Source of the DNA: Leptospira chreensis
GTDB lineage: Bacteria > Spirochaetota > Leptospiria > Leptospirales > Leptospiraceae
Direction: 5' to 3'
NCBI RefSeq assembly: GCF_016919165.1
Contig: NZ_JAFFPS010000026.1
Span: 62,001 to 126,000 of the forward strand
Length of the DNA stretch: 64,000 nt
Shown: in pieces, positions 54,644 to 63,652 of the stretch
Layout: each line of letters opens with the position of its first letter
Position numbering within the stretch: the stretch's first letter is position 1
Notes under the pieces: model-generated
Seen by the model: only the letters and a program-made list of their open reading frames with translations
Told to the model about the DNA's origin: nothing
Databases searched by the model: none
Program-made: the position numbers and the translations under genes

Positions 54644-57148
54644 ATGGCGATCCAGGTTAAAATTCCACAAAACACAACACTTACCATCAAAACAGATCTC
54701 AGGGGGAATGTTGTATCGGTGAATGACGAGTTTTTTAAGCTGATTGGATTTGATAAGAGTGAATTACTCGGTCATTCGATTCAAAAAATACAACATCCAC
54801 AAACACCCCCGTCGGTTAGAGCCAATATATCCAAAACCTTAAACTTCAATGAACCATGGAACGGTATCTTAAAAAACCAAACCAAATCGGGGGATTATTT
54901 TTGGGCCAATACAACGGTGACTCCCTATTATGACAGTAAGGGAAATACTATTGGACATATGTATGTCGAACGTTCGGCTTCTGAAAACCAAATCAAAAAA
55001 GGAGAAGAATTTTATCTAAACCCGAATCATCAAGGGTCTGGTTTTACATTAAATCCTAAAAAATTAGTCTATAAATTTAAAATCAAAACCAAACTTCTTT
55101 TCGTTTCTGGCCTTATGGCTAGTATGATGATCATCTTAGGAATCAATCTAATCCTAATCAAAAAAGTTGAGTATGAAGATGCTTTCAATCGACTCAAAGG
55201 TTCCGAGTTTAACTTGAGTTTGACTAATCTTATGCAGCTAACAGCAAAACATCGAGGTCTTATGGCTCGTGTTTTGAGCGGTGATCCAACTGCCAAAGAA
55301 GGTTCTCTGCAAATTGAAAATAAACTAGATTCGGCCTTTAAATCATTTTTAGATTTAAATGAAGAGGAAGGCAAACACTTTCATGTTTATGAACTTTCCA
55401 AGGAAACATATAAGGATTGGAAACATCTCAAAGAAGTGAATCCAAGTTTGACTCCCAAGGAAAGTTACCTAGCACATGTAAGTCTCATTAAAAAAATGTT
55501 AAATGTAAATAGTGAAGTGGGGGAATCATCCGGTTTGTTTTTGGATCCTGATAAAGACACTTACTTTATGATCGATGTATCACTTTCCAAATTGCCTTAT
55601 TTGGCCGAAAAACTAGGACAACTGCGTGCAACGGGTTTGGCATATGTAGGTAAAGGAGCAAATGCAGAAGAATCTGAAAAAAATTTACTCCAAGAAATTA
55701 TGGGGGCAAATCAGGGCTATTTCGAATCCATTTCTATAAGTATTGCTTTCATCTCCAAATTCAATTCTGATAGTAAGGCTATTATTGAAGCCTATAAACA
55801 CGCAGAGGCTGATTTTCCAACCTTACACAAACTCATCCAAGATAAGATTATCAATGAAAAAATTCCAACAGCAAAACCTCTGGAATATTACAATGCTACA
55901 ACCAATTTAATTGATCAAATTTTTAATGTGAACCATATGATTTCGAAACAGCTCGCTGAGAAATTCAAAGCAAGAGCGGATCATGCTAAAAATTATGCGA
56001 CAATGATGACCATTGTCACGGTAGTCATCCTTGTTTTTTTAATCATTTTACAATATTTGATTATACAAAGTATAATGTCCGTAATACGAGATAGTACAAA
56101 TATCATTAGTCAAATTGTCCGCGGTTCTGGCGAACTAAAGGAAAATTTAGATTATGGAATTAATGATGAAATCGGAGGCCTTCTCAAATGGATGGGGGTT
56201 TTCATTTTAAATATCACTGAGATTGTTTTCATTCTGAGACAAGTATCTGGTGAGTTATCTAATAAATCAAAAGATGCCGCCAGTTTAGTTCGTAATTATT
56301 CGGCCACTACCCAAGACCAAGCAGCCTCGACAGAAGAAACATCGGCGGCAACGGAAGAGTTAGCCGCATCCGTAGAAAATGTTTTTTTAAGCATTTCGAC
56401 ACAAGCGGACCATTTAAAAGAAATCGAAAAAGTTACTTCTGACTTTAAAATGGCTATGGCGGACGTTGCTAATGCTATGTTAGGAATGACAAATCTAACA
56501 GAAGAATTTTACAAACAAGCAAATGATGGAATGTTAACCACAAAAAATACGGCTGATTCCATTCATATTGTAAATCAAAAAGCAGAGTTGATTGATGAAG
56601 TTGTGAATATCATCAATGAAATCTCGGATAGAACCAACTTGCTCGCACTCAATGCCGCCATTGAAGCGGCAAGAGCAGGTGATCTTGGCCGAGGGTTTGC
56701 TGTCGTTGCCCAAGAGATAGGAAAACTTGCGGAACAAACTGCACATAACACTCGCAATATCCAGTCATTAACGACAGATACTAAAACTGCAATCAAAACC
56801 AGTGTGGGATTGATGATGAACACGGAAGCAAGTTTTCGAGAATTATTGAATAATATAACAAAAATCCAAGAGACCGCAAAACTTGTAAGTTCTGCCCAAG
56901 ACAAACAAACAGAAGATACCAATCGTATTGTGGAATCGGTTCATAAGATCAATGAAAATTCTCTTCATATTCTAAATGCGGCTTCTCAGGAAAAAATTGC
57001 CGTTGAAGAAATTTCTAAATCCATTGAAACCATCGCCACAGGAACCCAAGTCATTGCGGATAATTCATTAGTTCTCCTGGAAACAGCAAAAGATATCGAG
57101 GTCACGGGGGAACATCTACAAACTGTAGTGGAAACTTATAAATATTAA
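54644..57148 (+). CDS. Aer-like methyl-accepting chemotaxis protein with PAS domain
   Basis: The protein has 834 residues. An N-terminal PAS domain (about 12-115; [22 protein letters not shown], then [40 protein letters not shown]) is of the Aer type that binds FAD and reads redox or oxygen state. A membrane helix at about 150-172, a long helical periplasmic part of about 280 residues and a second helix at about 452-474 follow. The cytoplasmic signalling tip is [39 protein letters not shown]. It should report to CheA/CheW. The Aer-PAS plus a full periplasmic domain makes it a two-input receptor. Confidence 0.9.
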   Translation: MAIQVKIPQNTTLTIKTDLRGNVVSVNDEFFKLIGFDKSELLGHSIQKIQHPQTPPSVRANISKTLNFNEPWNGILKNQTKSGDYFWANTTVTPYYDSKGNTIGHMYVERSASENQIKKGEEFYLNPNHQGSGFTLNPKKLVYKFKIKTKLLFVSGLMASMMIILGINLILIKKVEYEDAFNRLKGSEFNLSLTNLMQLTAKHRGLMARVLSGDPTAKEGSLQIENKLDSAFKSFLDLNEEEGKHFHVYELSKETYKDWKHLKEVNPSLTPKESYLAHVSLIKKMLNVNSEVGESSGLFLDPDKDTYFMIDVSLSKLPYLAEKLGQLRATGLAYVGKGANAEESEKNLLQEIMGANQGYFESISISIAFISKFNSDSKAIIEAYKHAEADFPTLHKLIQDKIINEKIPTAKPLEYYNATTNLIDQIFNVNHMISKQLAEKFKARADHAKNYATMMTIVTVVILVFLIILQYLIIQSIMSVIRDSTNIISQIVRGSGELKENLDYGINDEIGGLLKWMGVFILNITEIVFILRQVSGELSNKSKDAASLVRNYSATTQDQAASTEETSAATEELAASVENVFLSISTQADHLKEIEKVTSDFKMAMADVANAMLGMTNLTEEFYKQANDGMLTTKNTADSIHIVNQKAELIDEVVNIINEISDRTNLLALNAAIEAARAGDLGRGFAVVAQEIGKLAEQTAHNTRNIQSLTTDTKTAIKTSVGLMMNTEASFRELLNNITKIQETAKLVSSAQDKQTEDTNRIVESVHKINENSLHILNAASQEKIAVEEISKSIETIATGTQVIADNSLVLLETAKDIEVTGEHLQTVVETYKY

Positions 57149-57209
57149 AAGTAATTTCTTGCTTAAAAACGATCACAGTTATGATTCATTCATTATGGGT
57201 TTTTAGCGA

Positions 57210-59630
57210 ATGGGAATCAATTTCTATCAATATATTTTAATTTTCATTATCTTTACATTCTCGTATGGAATGGAAGCAAAAACTTGGCCAGATTTAGAAT
57301 CAGAAAAAGAAATCCAAGTATATGGGAGCGAAAGAAGCGCTAAGTTTACAGCCAGTAATATTTTATATGACATAGAAAATTGGACAAACCATTATTCTGT
57401 TCGAGCTTTAGGATTCTATCGTTATTATGATTATCCAAAAGCCAAAACAAAATCTATATTTCCCTTCTATTATCATATTCAAAGTAAATCGGATAACCGC
57501 GAATACAAACGGATTATCAATGTAAATCGAACCAAAGAAAAAGATGCTCTAGACCAATCTTTTTATCCATTGGTTTTTTGGGGGAGTGATTCCAATAGTT
57601 CCTATTTAACAACCATTCCTTTTTTCTTTTCCAATTCGAGTGATAGGGAAAGCAAATTTGGATTTCCCGTTATTCCTTTGTTATATTATCATAATCGTGA
57701 AAAAGTCGGTGATAACAGAAATCATTACACGCGGTTATTGACTTTGATTCATTCGGAAATTAATGACGAAAAAGGATTTCATGAATTTTCGATCTTCCCC
57801 GTAATCTATTATTCCAAAGAAAACTATTTATTCCTGCCTTTGGTTTTGTTTTACCAAAACTACAGAGCTAACTTTAATGAATATTGGTTCGGCCCCATCT
57901 ATTATTCAAAGGATAAAGCAAAGGACAAACTACTTGTGATTGGGTTTCCATTTTTGGCGCATTACCGAGCTCCAGGTAAGGAATTTGATCTTATTTTTCC
58001 TTTATATATTAATTATTCCAATTCAGAAGAAGACTATCATATCAATCTATTGTGGTATACAAAAAAGAATTCGGCAAATGTAAATTTGGCAACTAACGAT
58101 GGAAATCTGTATCTAGACTTTGATTTTGGAATTTTTTATAACTTGGTCGGGTATTCGCAAAGAACCAAAATCTTGAATGGAAGTTTGGATTCTAAAAAAC
58201 CAAAACCTAGTGATGTTGATGATCCGAAGGTAGTAAAAAAACGAGAATTTAATCGTGAGAATAGTGATAGTTTTATCGGATACAATTTACTTTTTGGAAT
58301 TTTTTCTTATGAAAGGGCAGACTCCAAAAGACACATTCGATTATTACCTCTCGCCTGGTTCACTTGGGATGAGGCCTCAGAAGACAATGTAGTTTTGTTA
58401 CCGCCTTTTTTCCCAATTTGGTTTAGTTATCAATCGGATGACTTGGAATACAAGGTATTGTTTCCGTTATATGGAAAACAAAAAGATAAGGATTCCGAGT
58501 TTCGTGCTTATCTATTAAATGTTTATTTAACCGAAGACTCTAAAGAAAACAATCGGAAAGAACGTTCTTACCTTTGGCCTCTCGTTAATATTTATGAATC
58601 TGATGTAAATTCAGGTCATAGATTTCTTCCTTTTTATATTCATCGTAATTACCAGAGAAACGAAACTAAGATGAGTAACACATATACATTAGTCTCTGTT
58701 TATAAAAAGATGGAAAACCCTTCATCACTTCATAGTAACTTCTTGTTTTGGCCTTTATGGATTTCTTATGAAAATCGAAATTCTTTTCATTACCAAAAAG
58801 AAAGTACAATCTGGGTCACTCCTTTTTTCTATCGAAACTGGAGAGAGAACGGAACAAGGACGAATTTATTATGGTTTATCGATTGGGAATGGTATGGGGA
58901 ACGAGATCTAACAACTAACTCTAAAACAAAATCTCCACTCAATACAGAGCAAAAGGAAACATTATCTCACCTGTTGGTATTCCCATTTTATAAATCAAGT
59001 TCTAGTTTTCACGTGATTCCTCTGTCATTCAATTCCTGGAGTAGTGATACTTTTACTACTTTTACTTTCTTAAACTATTTCAAATGGAATCGAACTGGTC
59101 ACTATTATAACTTTTTGTTTTTAGTTGAATCGGAAAATTCTGAATCGAGTTATGAGTTTCAAAGTTTAGGCGGTTTGTTATGGGATTTCCAAAGAAAACC
59201 ATTGAACATTGATAAGATGACATTTTTGTGGTTGGGATACGACGACAAATCTTACAAAACCATTTATAATTTTTTCCCAGTAGTCAGGACGGCCGATGCG
59301 GTTGGAGAAAAATCAAGACTCTATGGCCCATTTCTCTATTATCTTTTTGATTCCAATGAAGAAAAAACAGAGTTAATGTTTGCAGGTCTTGGTTATTACC
59401 ACAATAAAACCAAATCTGATAACCAGTATTCAACATATATATTGTTGGGTGCGTTGTATCAGGAAAAAACAGAAATGGAAAGAGGATATGTGAAAAGAGG
59501 AAGCCTGTGGGGTTGGCTTTGGGAATACCAAACAGAAGACAATGGATATGAAAAGTTTTCGATATTAAAATTATTTTCTTATACGAAGGAAACAGATGGA
59601 ACCAAAAAAATAATGGGGGTGTCTATATAG
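57210..59630 (+). CDS. large Tyr/Phe-rich repeat protein
   Basis: The protein has 806 residues with a signal-like start (YQYILIFIIFTFSYGMEAK). Most of its length is a degenerate repeat of about 40-60 residues with cores such as IFPFYYHI, IPFFFSNSS, VIPLLYYHNRE, LPLVLFYQNY and LFPLYINYS, followed by acidic/basic turns. This gives alternating strands and reads like an elongated beta solenoid or an outer-membrane barrel. I recall similar proteins across Leptospira, but none with a known role. It starts 61 bases after the chemoreceptor gene, with no terminator seen between. Confidence 0.75.
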   Translation: MGINFYQYILIFIIFTFSYGMEAKTWPDLESEKEIQVYGSERSAKFTASNILYDIENWTNHYSVRALGFYRYYDYPKAKTKSIFPFYYHIQSKSDNREYKRIINVNRTKEKDALDQSFYPLVFWGSDSNSSYLTTIPFFFSNSSDRESKFGFPVIPLLYYHNREKVGDNRNHYTRLLTLIHSEINDEKGFHEFSIFPVIYYSKENYLFLPLVLFYQNYRANFNEYWFGPIYYSKDKAKDKLLVIGFPFLAHYRAPGKEFDLIFPLYINYSNSEEDYHINLLWYTKKNSANVNLATNDGNLYLDFDFGIFYNLVGYSQRTKILNGSLDSKKPKPSDVDDPKVVKKREFNRENSDSFIGYNLLFGIFSYERADSKRHIRLLPLAWFTWDEASEDNVVLLPPFFPIWFSYQSDDLEYKVLFPLYGKQKDKDSEFRAYLLNVYLTEDSKENNRKERSYLWPLVNIYESDVNSGHRFLPFYIHRNYQRNETKMSNTYTLVSVYKKMENPSSLHSNFLFWPLWISYENRNSFHYQKESTIWVTPFFYRNWRENGTRTNLLWFIDWEWYGERDLTTNSKTKSPLNTEQKETLSHLLVFPFYKSSSSFHVIPLSFNSWSSDTFTTFTFLNYFKWNRTGHYYNFLFLVESENSESSYEFQSLGGLLWDFQRKPLNIDKMTFLWLGYDDKSYKTIYNFFPVVRTADAVGEKSRLYGPFLYYLFDSNEEKTELMFAGLGYYHNKTKSDNQYSTYILLGALYQEKTEMERGYVKRGSLWGWLWEYQTEDNGYEKFSILKLFSYTKETDGTKKIMGVSI

Positions 59631-59633
59631 AAC

Positions 59634-60173
59634 ATGAAAAATCCAAAACCAAAAATTCTTGCCATTTCTGGTGGAATTAGCCCTACATCATATAACAAAA
59701 AAATTCTGCAAACCTTAGAACGTGATTTTTCTGAAGCTTGTGATATGAATGTATACGAGGGAATCTCAGATTTCCCTTTTTTCTTATCTGGTATTGCCGA
59801 GGAAGAAACTCCGGTGATCATAAAAGACTTCTTAAATGAAATTCAAAATGCCGATGGTATCCTTATCTGTTCCCCAGAATATGTATTTAGTATTCCCGGT
59901 GTGCTGAAAAATGCATTGGAATGGGCCGTTTCTTCTGTGGTATTTACAAACAAACCAGTTGCTTTGATCACTGCTGCTTCTGTTGGAGAGAAGGCACATG
60001 AATCTTTACTTTTGGTATTAAAAACAATTGGTGCCAATTTATTCGAAGATACAAACCTTTTGATTTCTGGTGTTAAAGGAAAAGTGGCAGTGGATGGCCA
60101 AATCATCGATCCATCTACAAAACAATTGATTCAGAACTTGATGTATTCTTTTTTGAATTCCCTAAAAGTTTAG
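59634..60173 (+). CDS. NADPH-dependent FMN reductase
   Basis: The protein has 179 residues of the flavodoxin-like fold. It starts ILAISGGISPTSYNKKILQTLERD and has CSPEYVFSIPGVLKNALEWAVSSVVFTNKPVALITAASVGEKAHESLL, the FMN-binding pattern of the NADPH-dependent FMN reductase family. It supplies reduced flavin or detoxifies quinones or metals. The ATG is 3 bases after the stop of the large repeat protein, so it is probably in the same unit. Confidence 0.85.
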   Translation: MKNPKPKILAISGGISPTSYNKKILQTLERDFSEACDMNVYEGISDFPFFLSGIAEEETPVIIKDFLNEIQNADGILICSPEYVFSIPGVLKNALEWAVSSVVFTNKPVALITAASVGEKAHESLLLVLKTIGANLFEDTNLLISGVKGKVAVDGQIIDPSTKQLIQNLMYSFLNSLKV

Positions 60174-60225
60174 TAGAAGTATCCTCTAGAACCAAAATGA
60201 AACGTCATGAATTTGCCGACATCGT

Positions 60226-60249
60226 TTAGACTTATTTCTGTTAGTCTAA
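60226..60249. terminator. weak hairpin after the FMN reductase gene
   Basis: TTAGACT (60226-60232) and AGTCTAA (60243-60249) form a 7-bp stem with a 10-base loop, without a clear T run. It lies 52 bases after the stop. Confidence 0.35.
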
Positions 60250-60354
60250 GGGAATACGATAACTGTTGGTAATAAATTATAGAATTAATATTATTGATTG
60301 CGACTATACTAAATACATCAAGTTTGGCATAGGCAATCAGATCTTTTATTTTTT

Positions 60355-61356
60355 ATGTTTCGTTATTTATTCATTCCATTTTTAGTTTTTGTTTTTTATT
60401 GTAATGACAAATCATTAAACAATGCCTGCGATATTAGTTCGGATTCCTTTTTGGAATCCGTATTAGTTTTTAATTTAATCGGGGGAACTAAAAGTTATTG
60501 TTCAACAGGTATGATTGAACTCAACCCTTCTGTCGTCGTTGTGAATTCTAAACAAGGTAGTGTTTCGGAAGGTGGTGGGAGTTTAACAGTTGGTAGTTCG
60601 TCACTCTTTAGTGTGACTCTGAAAGAAATTCCAGGAGCTAATGTTGAAGTTCAGTTATCGCTTTCTCATCCATCCTATGCAACCATCAATCCTACTAAAC
60701 TTAGTTTCGATGCTACGAATTGGTCAAAACCACAAAACATTCAAGTCACTGCGATAAACGATTCTGCTTTCAATGGGAATCGACCGTTCCGTGTAATTTT
60801 AATTCCAACTTCAATTGATACTAGTTTGGATCTAAACCCAAGAGAAATTGAAATGCAAATCCTGGATAATGAGAAACGAATGTTTTTATCCACAAATCCA
60901 TACCAGGGAGGTGGATTTGGAGCAGTTTCTGGAGCTGATGCGATCTGCAGTTTAGATACTCACTGTCCGTCTGGCGCTATTTGTAAAGCTATGATTCTGA
61001 ATGGAACCACTCGGATTGCATCTACTACCGCGAATTTAGGAGACGCTCAAGTAGACTGGGTATTAAAGCCGAATGCTCATTATTATTTAACTGATGGGTC
61101 TACTTTAGTTGCTAATACGGATAATACGTCACTACTTCAGTTTCCATTCACAAACGCTATTGATTCCGTTAACTACGGGACATGGTTTGGTGGTTCTACT
61201 GGATGGGTATATGGAGCAAACCATTGTTTTACATGGGTCGCAGTCACTAATACAGAATCAGCCTACATATTAAGGACTCAGCAAACAACTAATCTATTTT
61301 TGAGTGCTACATATGCATGTAATAATTCATTAAAATTATTATGTGTTGAACAATAA
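60355..61356 (+). CDS. DUF1554 lipoprotein with a Calx-beta-like repeat
   Basis: The protein has 333 residues with a lipobox (PFLVFVFYC, Cys16). About residues 60-165 resemble a Calx-beta/bacterial Ig-like repeat (VSEGGGSLTVGSSSLFSVTLKEIPGANVEVQLSLSHPSYATINPTKLSFD). The C-terminal DUF1554 domain (about 175-333) has GGFGAVSGADAICS, VDWVLKPNAHYYLTDG, DSVNYGTWFGGSTGW and CNNSLKLLCVEQ, with cysteines likely paired. DUF1554 lipoproteins are numerous in Leptospira and exposed; function is unknown. Confidence 0.85.
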   Translation: MFRYLFIPFLVFVFYCNDKSLNNACDISSDSFLESVLVFNLIGGTKSYCSTGMIELNPSVVVVNSKQGSVSEGGGSLTVGSSSLFSVTLKEIPGANVEVQLSLSHPSYATINPTKLSFDATNWSKPQNIQVTAINDSAFNGNRPFRVILIPTSIDTSLDLNPREIEMQILDNEKRMFLSTNPYQGGGFGAVSGADAICSLDTHCPSGAICKAMILNGTTRIASTTANLGDAQVDWVLKPNAHYYLTDGSTLVANTDNTSLLQFPFTNAIDSVNYGTWFGGSTGWVYGANHCFTWVAVTNTESAYILRTQQTTNLFLSATYACNNSLKLLCVEQ

Positions 61357-61435
61357 TTTCTGAACATCGTCGCATATAGCAGTAATTTGAAGTTTACTGT
61401 TTAGGACAATTCTCAAAAAAATCCCCATTTTTCCA

Positions 61436-61463
61436 TTGACAAAACATATCTAATAGATATAGC
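61436..61463 (+). promoter_or_regulatory. promoter of the PadR cassette
   Basis: TTGACA (61436-61441) with TATAGC (61458-61463) 16 bases further. The -10 region overlaps the first of the two operator palindromes. The -35 is perfect, the -10 weak. Confidence 0.55.
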
Positions 61464-61486
61464 TGATAAATATATCTATTAGATAT
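61446..61486. promoter_or_regulatory. twin 15-bp palindromic operators of the PadR cassette
   Basis: ATATCTAATAGATAT (61446-61460) and its exact reverse complement ATATCTATTAGATAT (61472-61486) lie 26 bases apart centre to centre, one over the -10 box and one just before the ribosome site. Each copy is itself nearly symmetric. PadR-type repressors bind such AT-rich dyads next to their own operons. Confidence 0.75.
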
Positions 61487-61495
61487 GGTGGAGTT

Positions 61496-62092
61496 ATGAA
61501 AACAAACCAAAGGAATCTTCTTGTTGTCCTCGGCCATCCAAACCCAAATTCCCTTTGTGGTCATTTGGCGGAAACTTATGTAAATGCAGCAAAAGAATCG
61601 GGTCACCATGTGAATCTTTTAAAACTCTCTGAGTTAAAATTTGATTATAACTTATATGCAGGCCATAAAAAGGACATAGTTCAAACCCTTGAACCGGATT
61701 TGCTTCAAAGCCAAAAACTAATATCGGAAGCGGAACATTTAGTTTTTGTATTTCCTAGTTGGTGGGCAAGTATGCCTGCTCTATTAAAAGCATGGATTGA
61801 TCGAGTTTTTTTGCCAGGATTCGCTTTTAAGTATAGAAAAGACTCTCCTTTTCCCGAAAAACTTTTGTTAGGGAAAACTTCTCGAATCATAGTGACTATG
61901 GATGCACCTGGTTGGTATTATCGATGGTTTAATAAATCTCCTGGTGTCCAATTGTTAAAGTTTGGTACATTAGAATTTTGTGGAGTCTCCAAGGTAAAGG
62001 TAACCACTCTCGGAGAAGTGAGAACCCGCAAATCCAAACATTTTCTTAAATGGACAAAATTGGTAGAGTCTTTAGCAATCAAGGGAGAATGA
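61496..62092 (+). CDS. flavodoxin-fold NAD(P)H oxidoreductase (MdaB/NQO type)
   Basis: The protein has 198 residues. LVVLGHPNPNSLCGHLAETYVNAAKESGH at the N-terminus and LVFVFPSWWASMPALLKAWIDRVFLPGFAFKY in the middle are the Flavodoxin_2 (MdaB/NQO1-like) FMN/FAD and quinone-binding parts. It reduces quinones or nitro compounds with NAD(P)H. It is the first gene of a three-gene cassette with the alpha/beta hydrolase and the PadR regulator, controlled by the twin palindromes just upstream. Confidence 0.85.
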   Translation: MKTNQRNLLVVLGHPNPNSLCGHLAETYVNAAKESGHHVNLLKLSELKFDYNLYAGHKKDIVQTLEPDLLQSQKLISEAEHLVFVFPSWWASMPALLKAWIDRVFLPGFAFKYRKDSPFPEKLLLGKTSRIIVTMDAPGWYYRWFNKSPGVQLLKFGTLEFCGVSKVKVTTLGEVRTRKSKHFLKWTKLVESLAIKGE

Positions 62093-62093
62093 T

Positions 62094-62999
62094 ATGAAAT
62101 TTTCTAATACGGAACTAAACGACTTTGAATCCAATGGGCAATACTTAAACTTCAAAGGTCATTCCATATTCTATCGAACCATCGGAGAGGGAGAATGTTT
62201 GTTTCTATTACATGGTTATCCATTTAATAGTTTCGATTGGAGTTTGGTGATCCCAAAATTATCTATTAACAGAAAGATTATTCTTTTGGATTTTTTAGGA
62301 ATGGGGTTTTCTGATAAACCACAAAATCATAGTTATTCGTTTGAGGAATATGCAGAGATAGTCAATGAAGTTGCCAAACATCTGAATGTAACAGAAGCAG
62401 AAATTTTGGCTCATGATTTAGCAGTCAGTGTTGTTCAGGAGATGTTATCATCACCCGAAAAGAATTCATTCAAAATTCGTTCGGTTGCTTTTATGAATGG
62501 AGGTTTGTTTACCGATGTTTATAAACCAAGACTCATTCAAAGGTTGTTATCCCAAACTCCAAGCGGTATCGGGAAATTTTTAAGCAAAAGAATGAGTCGT
62601 AAATCTGTAGAAACTTCGCTCTTCCGAGTTTTTGGACCTAACACGCAACCAAATGAAAGATGGTTAGATATCTTTTGGGAGATTTTGAATTTTAAAGATG
62701 GCAAATCAATTGCTTATTTGATCGGTCGATTGGTATTTGCAAAGGTTCGTTATCAGAATCGATGGATTCATTCAATGAAAACTACACCAATACCATTCTG
62801 TTATATCTGTGGCCCGATAGATCCAAACTCGGGTAGACATATGGCAAATCGTTTTGCAGAAATTCTTCCATCAAAATCTATATATTTTTTATCCGAAAGG
62901 ATCGGCCATTGGCCACAAATTGAGTCGCCCGAAGAAGTTATCTCTGCCTACTATCAATTTATAAACGGTCTAAAAGAATCGAATGAAACGAGAAAGTAA
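62094..62999 (+). CDS. alpha/beta hydrolase with Asp nucleophile
   Basis: The protein has 301 residues. HGYP at 40-43 is the oxyanion-hole motif, GMGFSDKP follows, and the nucleophile elbow is LAHDLAVS with Asp108 where esterases have Ser. GHWPQIESPEEV holds the likely His. An Asp nucleophile points to the haloalkane dehalogenase/epoxide hydrolase branch rather than esterases. AAGGGAG lies about 8 bases upstream, and the gene starts 1 base after the oxidoreductase stop. It overlaps the PadR gene by 17 bases. Confidence 0.85.
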   Translation: MKFSNTELNDFESNGQYLNFKGHSIFYRTIGEGECLFLLHGYPFNSFDWSLVIPKLSINRKIILLDFLGMGFSDKPQNHSYSFEEYAEIVNEVAKHLNVTEAEILAHDLAVSVVQEMLSSPEKNSFKIRSVAFMNGGLFTDVYKPRLIQRLLSQTPSGIGKFLSKRMSRKSVETSLFRVFGPNTQPNERWLDIFWEILNFKDGKSIAYLIGRLVFAKVRYQNRWIHSMKTTPIPFCYICGPIDPNSGRHMANRFAEILPSKSIYFLSERIGHWPQIESPEEVISAYYQFINGLKESNETRK

Positions 63000-63525
63000 A
63001 ACACAATATGCCCTGTTGGGAATTCTTTCCCAATGTGAAATGAATGGATATGAAATTCGGAAGTACATTGAATCCACGATTAGTTTTTTTTGGAGCGAAA
63101 GTTTCGGTCAAATTTATCCCACTCTTTCAAAGTTAGAGGAAGATGGTTTGATCCGTGAATGGGAAAAAACAGACGTTAGTGGAAAAAAGAAAAAAGTATA
63201 TAAAATCACTCGGCCGGGATTAGAAACATTTCGACGATGGATGGACGAATCACCCATTCAATCCAACAAAAGAAACGAATTGTTATTTAAGGTATTTTTT
63301 GGAAGGCATATGAATCCAAAATTGTTAACAAAACAATTGGAAGAAGAGATTCGCAAACAAAAAGAAGATCTAAAAACTCTGAAGAGTTTTCAAAAAGAAT
63401 TAAATACAGATTGGGACAAACACCCAGATCAAGAATATTGGTTTTTAACTCTTGAATATGCGGAAAAACAGGCAAAATTAAATTTGGATTGGATTGATAA
63501 AGTGAAAACCAGAATCAACGGATGA
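62983..63525 (+). CDS. PadR-family transcriptional repressor
   Basis: The protein has 180 residues. The N-terminal winged helix has YALLGILSQCEMNGYEIRKYIESTISFFWSESFGQIYPTLSKLEEDGLIREWE, the PadR signature; the C-terminal half is a coiled coil (LEEEIRKQKEDLKTLKSFQKEL) for dimerisation. It is last in the cassette and probably binds the two palindromes at 61446-61486, so the cassette would open when its ligand, perhaps a phenolic or quinone compound, appears. Confidence 0.9.
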   Translation: MKRESKTQYALLGILSQCEMNGYEIRKYIESTISFFWSESFGQIYPTLSKLEEDGLIREWEKTDVSGKKKKVYKITRPGLETFRRWMDESPIQSNKRNELLFKVFFGRHMNPKLLTKQLEEEIRKQKEDLKTLKSFQKELNTDWDKHPDQEYWFLTLEYAEKQAKLNLDWIDKVKTRING

Positions 63526-63615
63526 ATTTTTATTTTTCCTGCATATGACGATATTAATTGCCTTATGACTTCGTTTGATCTTAGTAATAAAATCCTAAAA
63601 TTTTGATTAAATTCA

Positions 63616-63643
63616 TTGATTTGAAAAATACAAACTATATAAA
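63616..63643 (+). promoter_or_regulatory. promoter of the NMT1/THI5-type gene
   Basis: TTGATT (63616-63621), 16 bases, TATAAA (63638-63643). The ATG at 63653 lies only about 3 bases past the expected start of transcription, so the message may have almost no leader. Confidence 0.55.
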
Positions 63644-63652
63644 AAGCAGACT

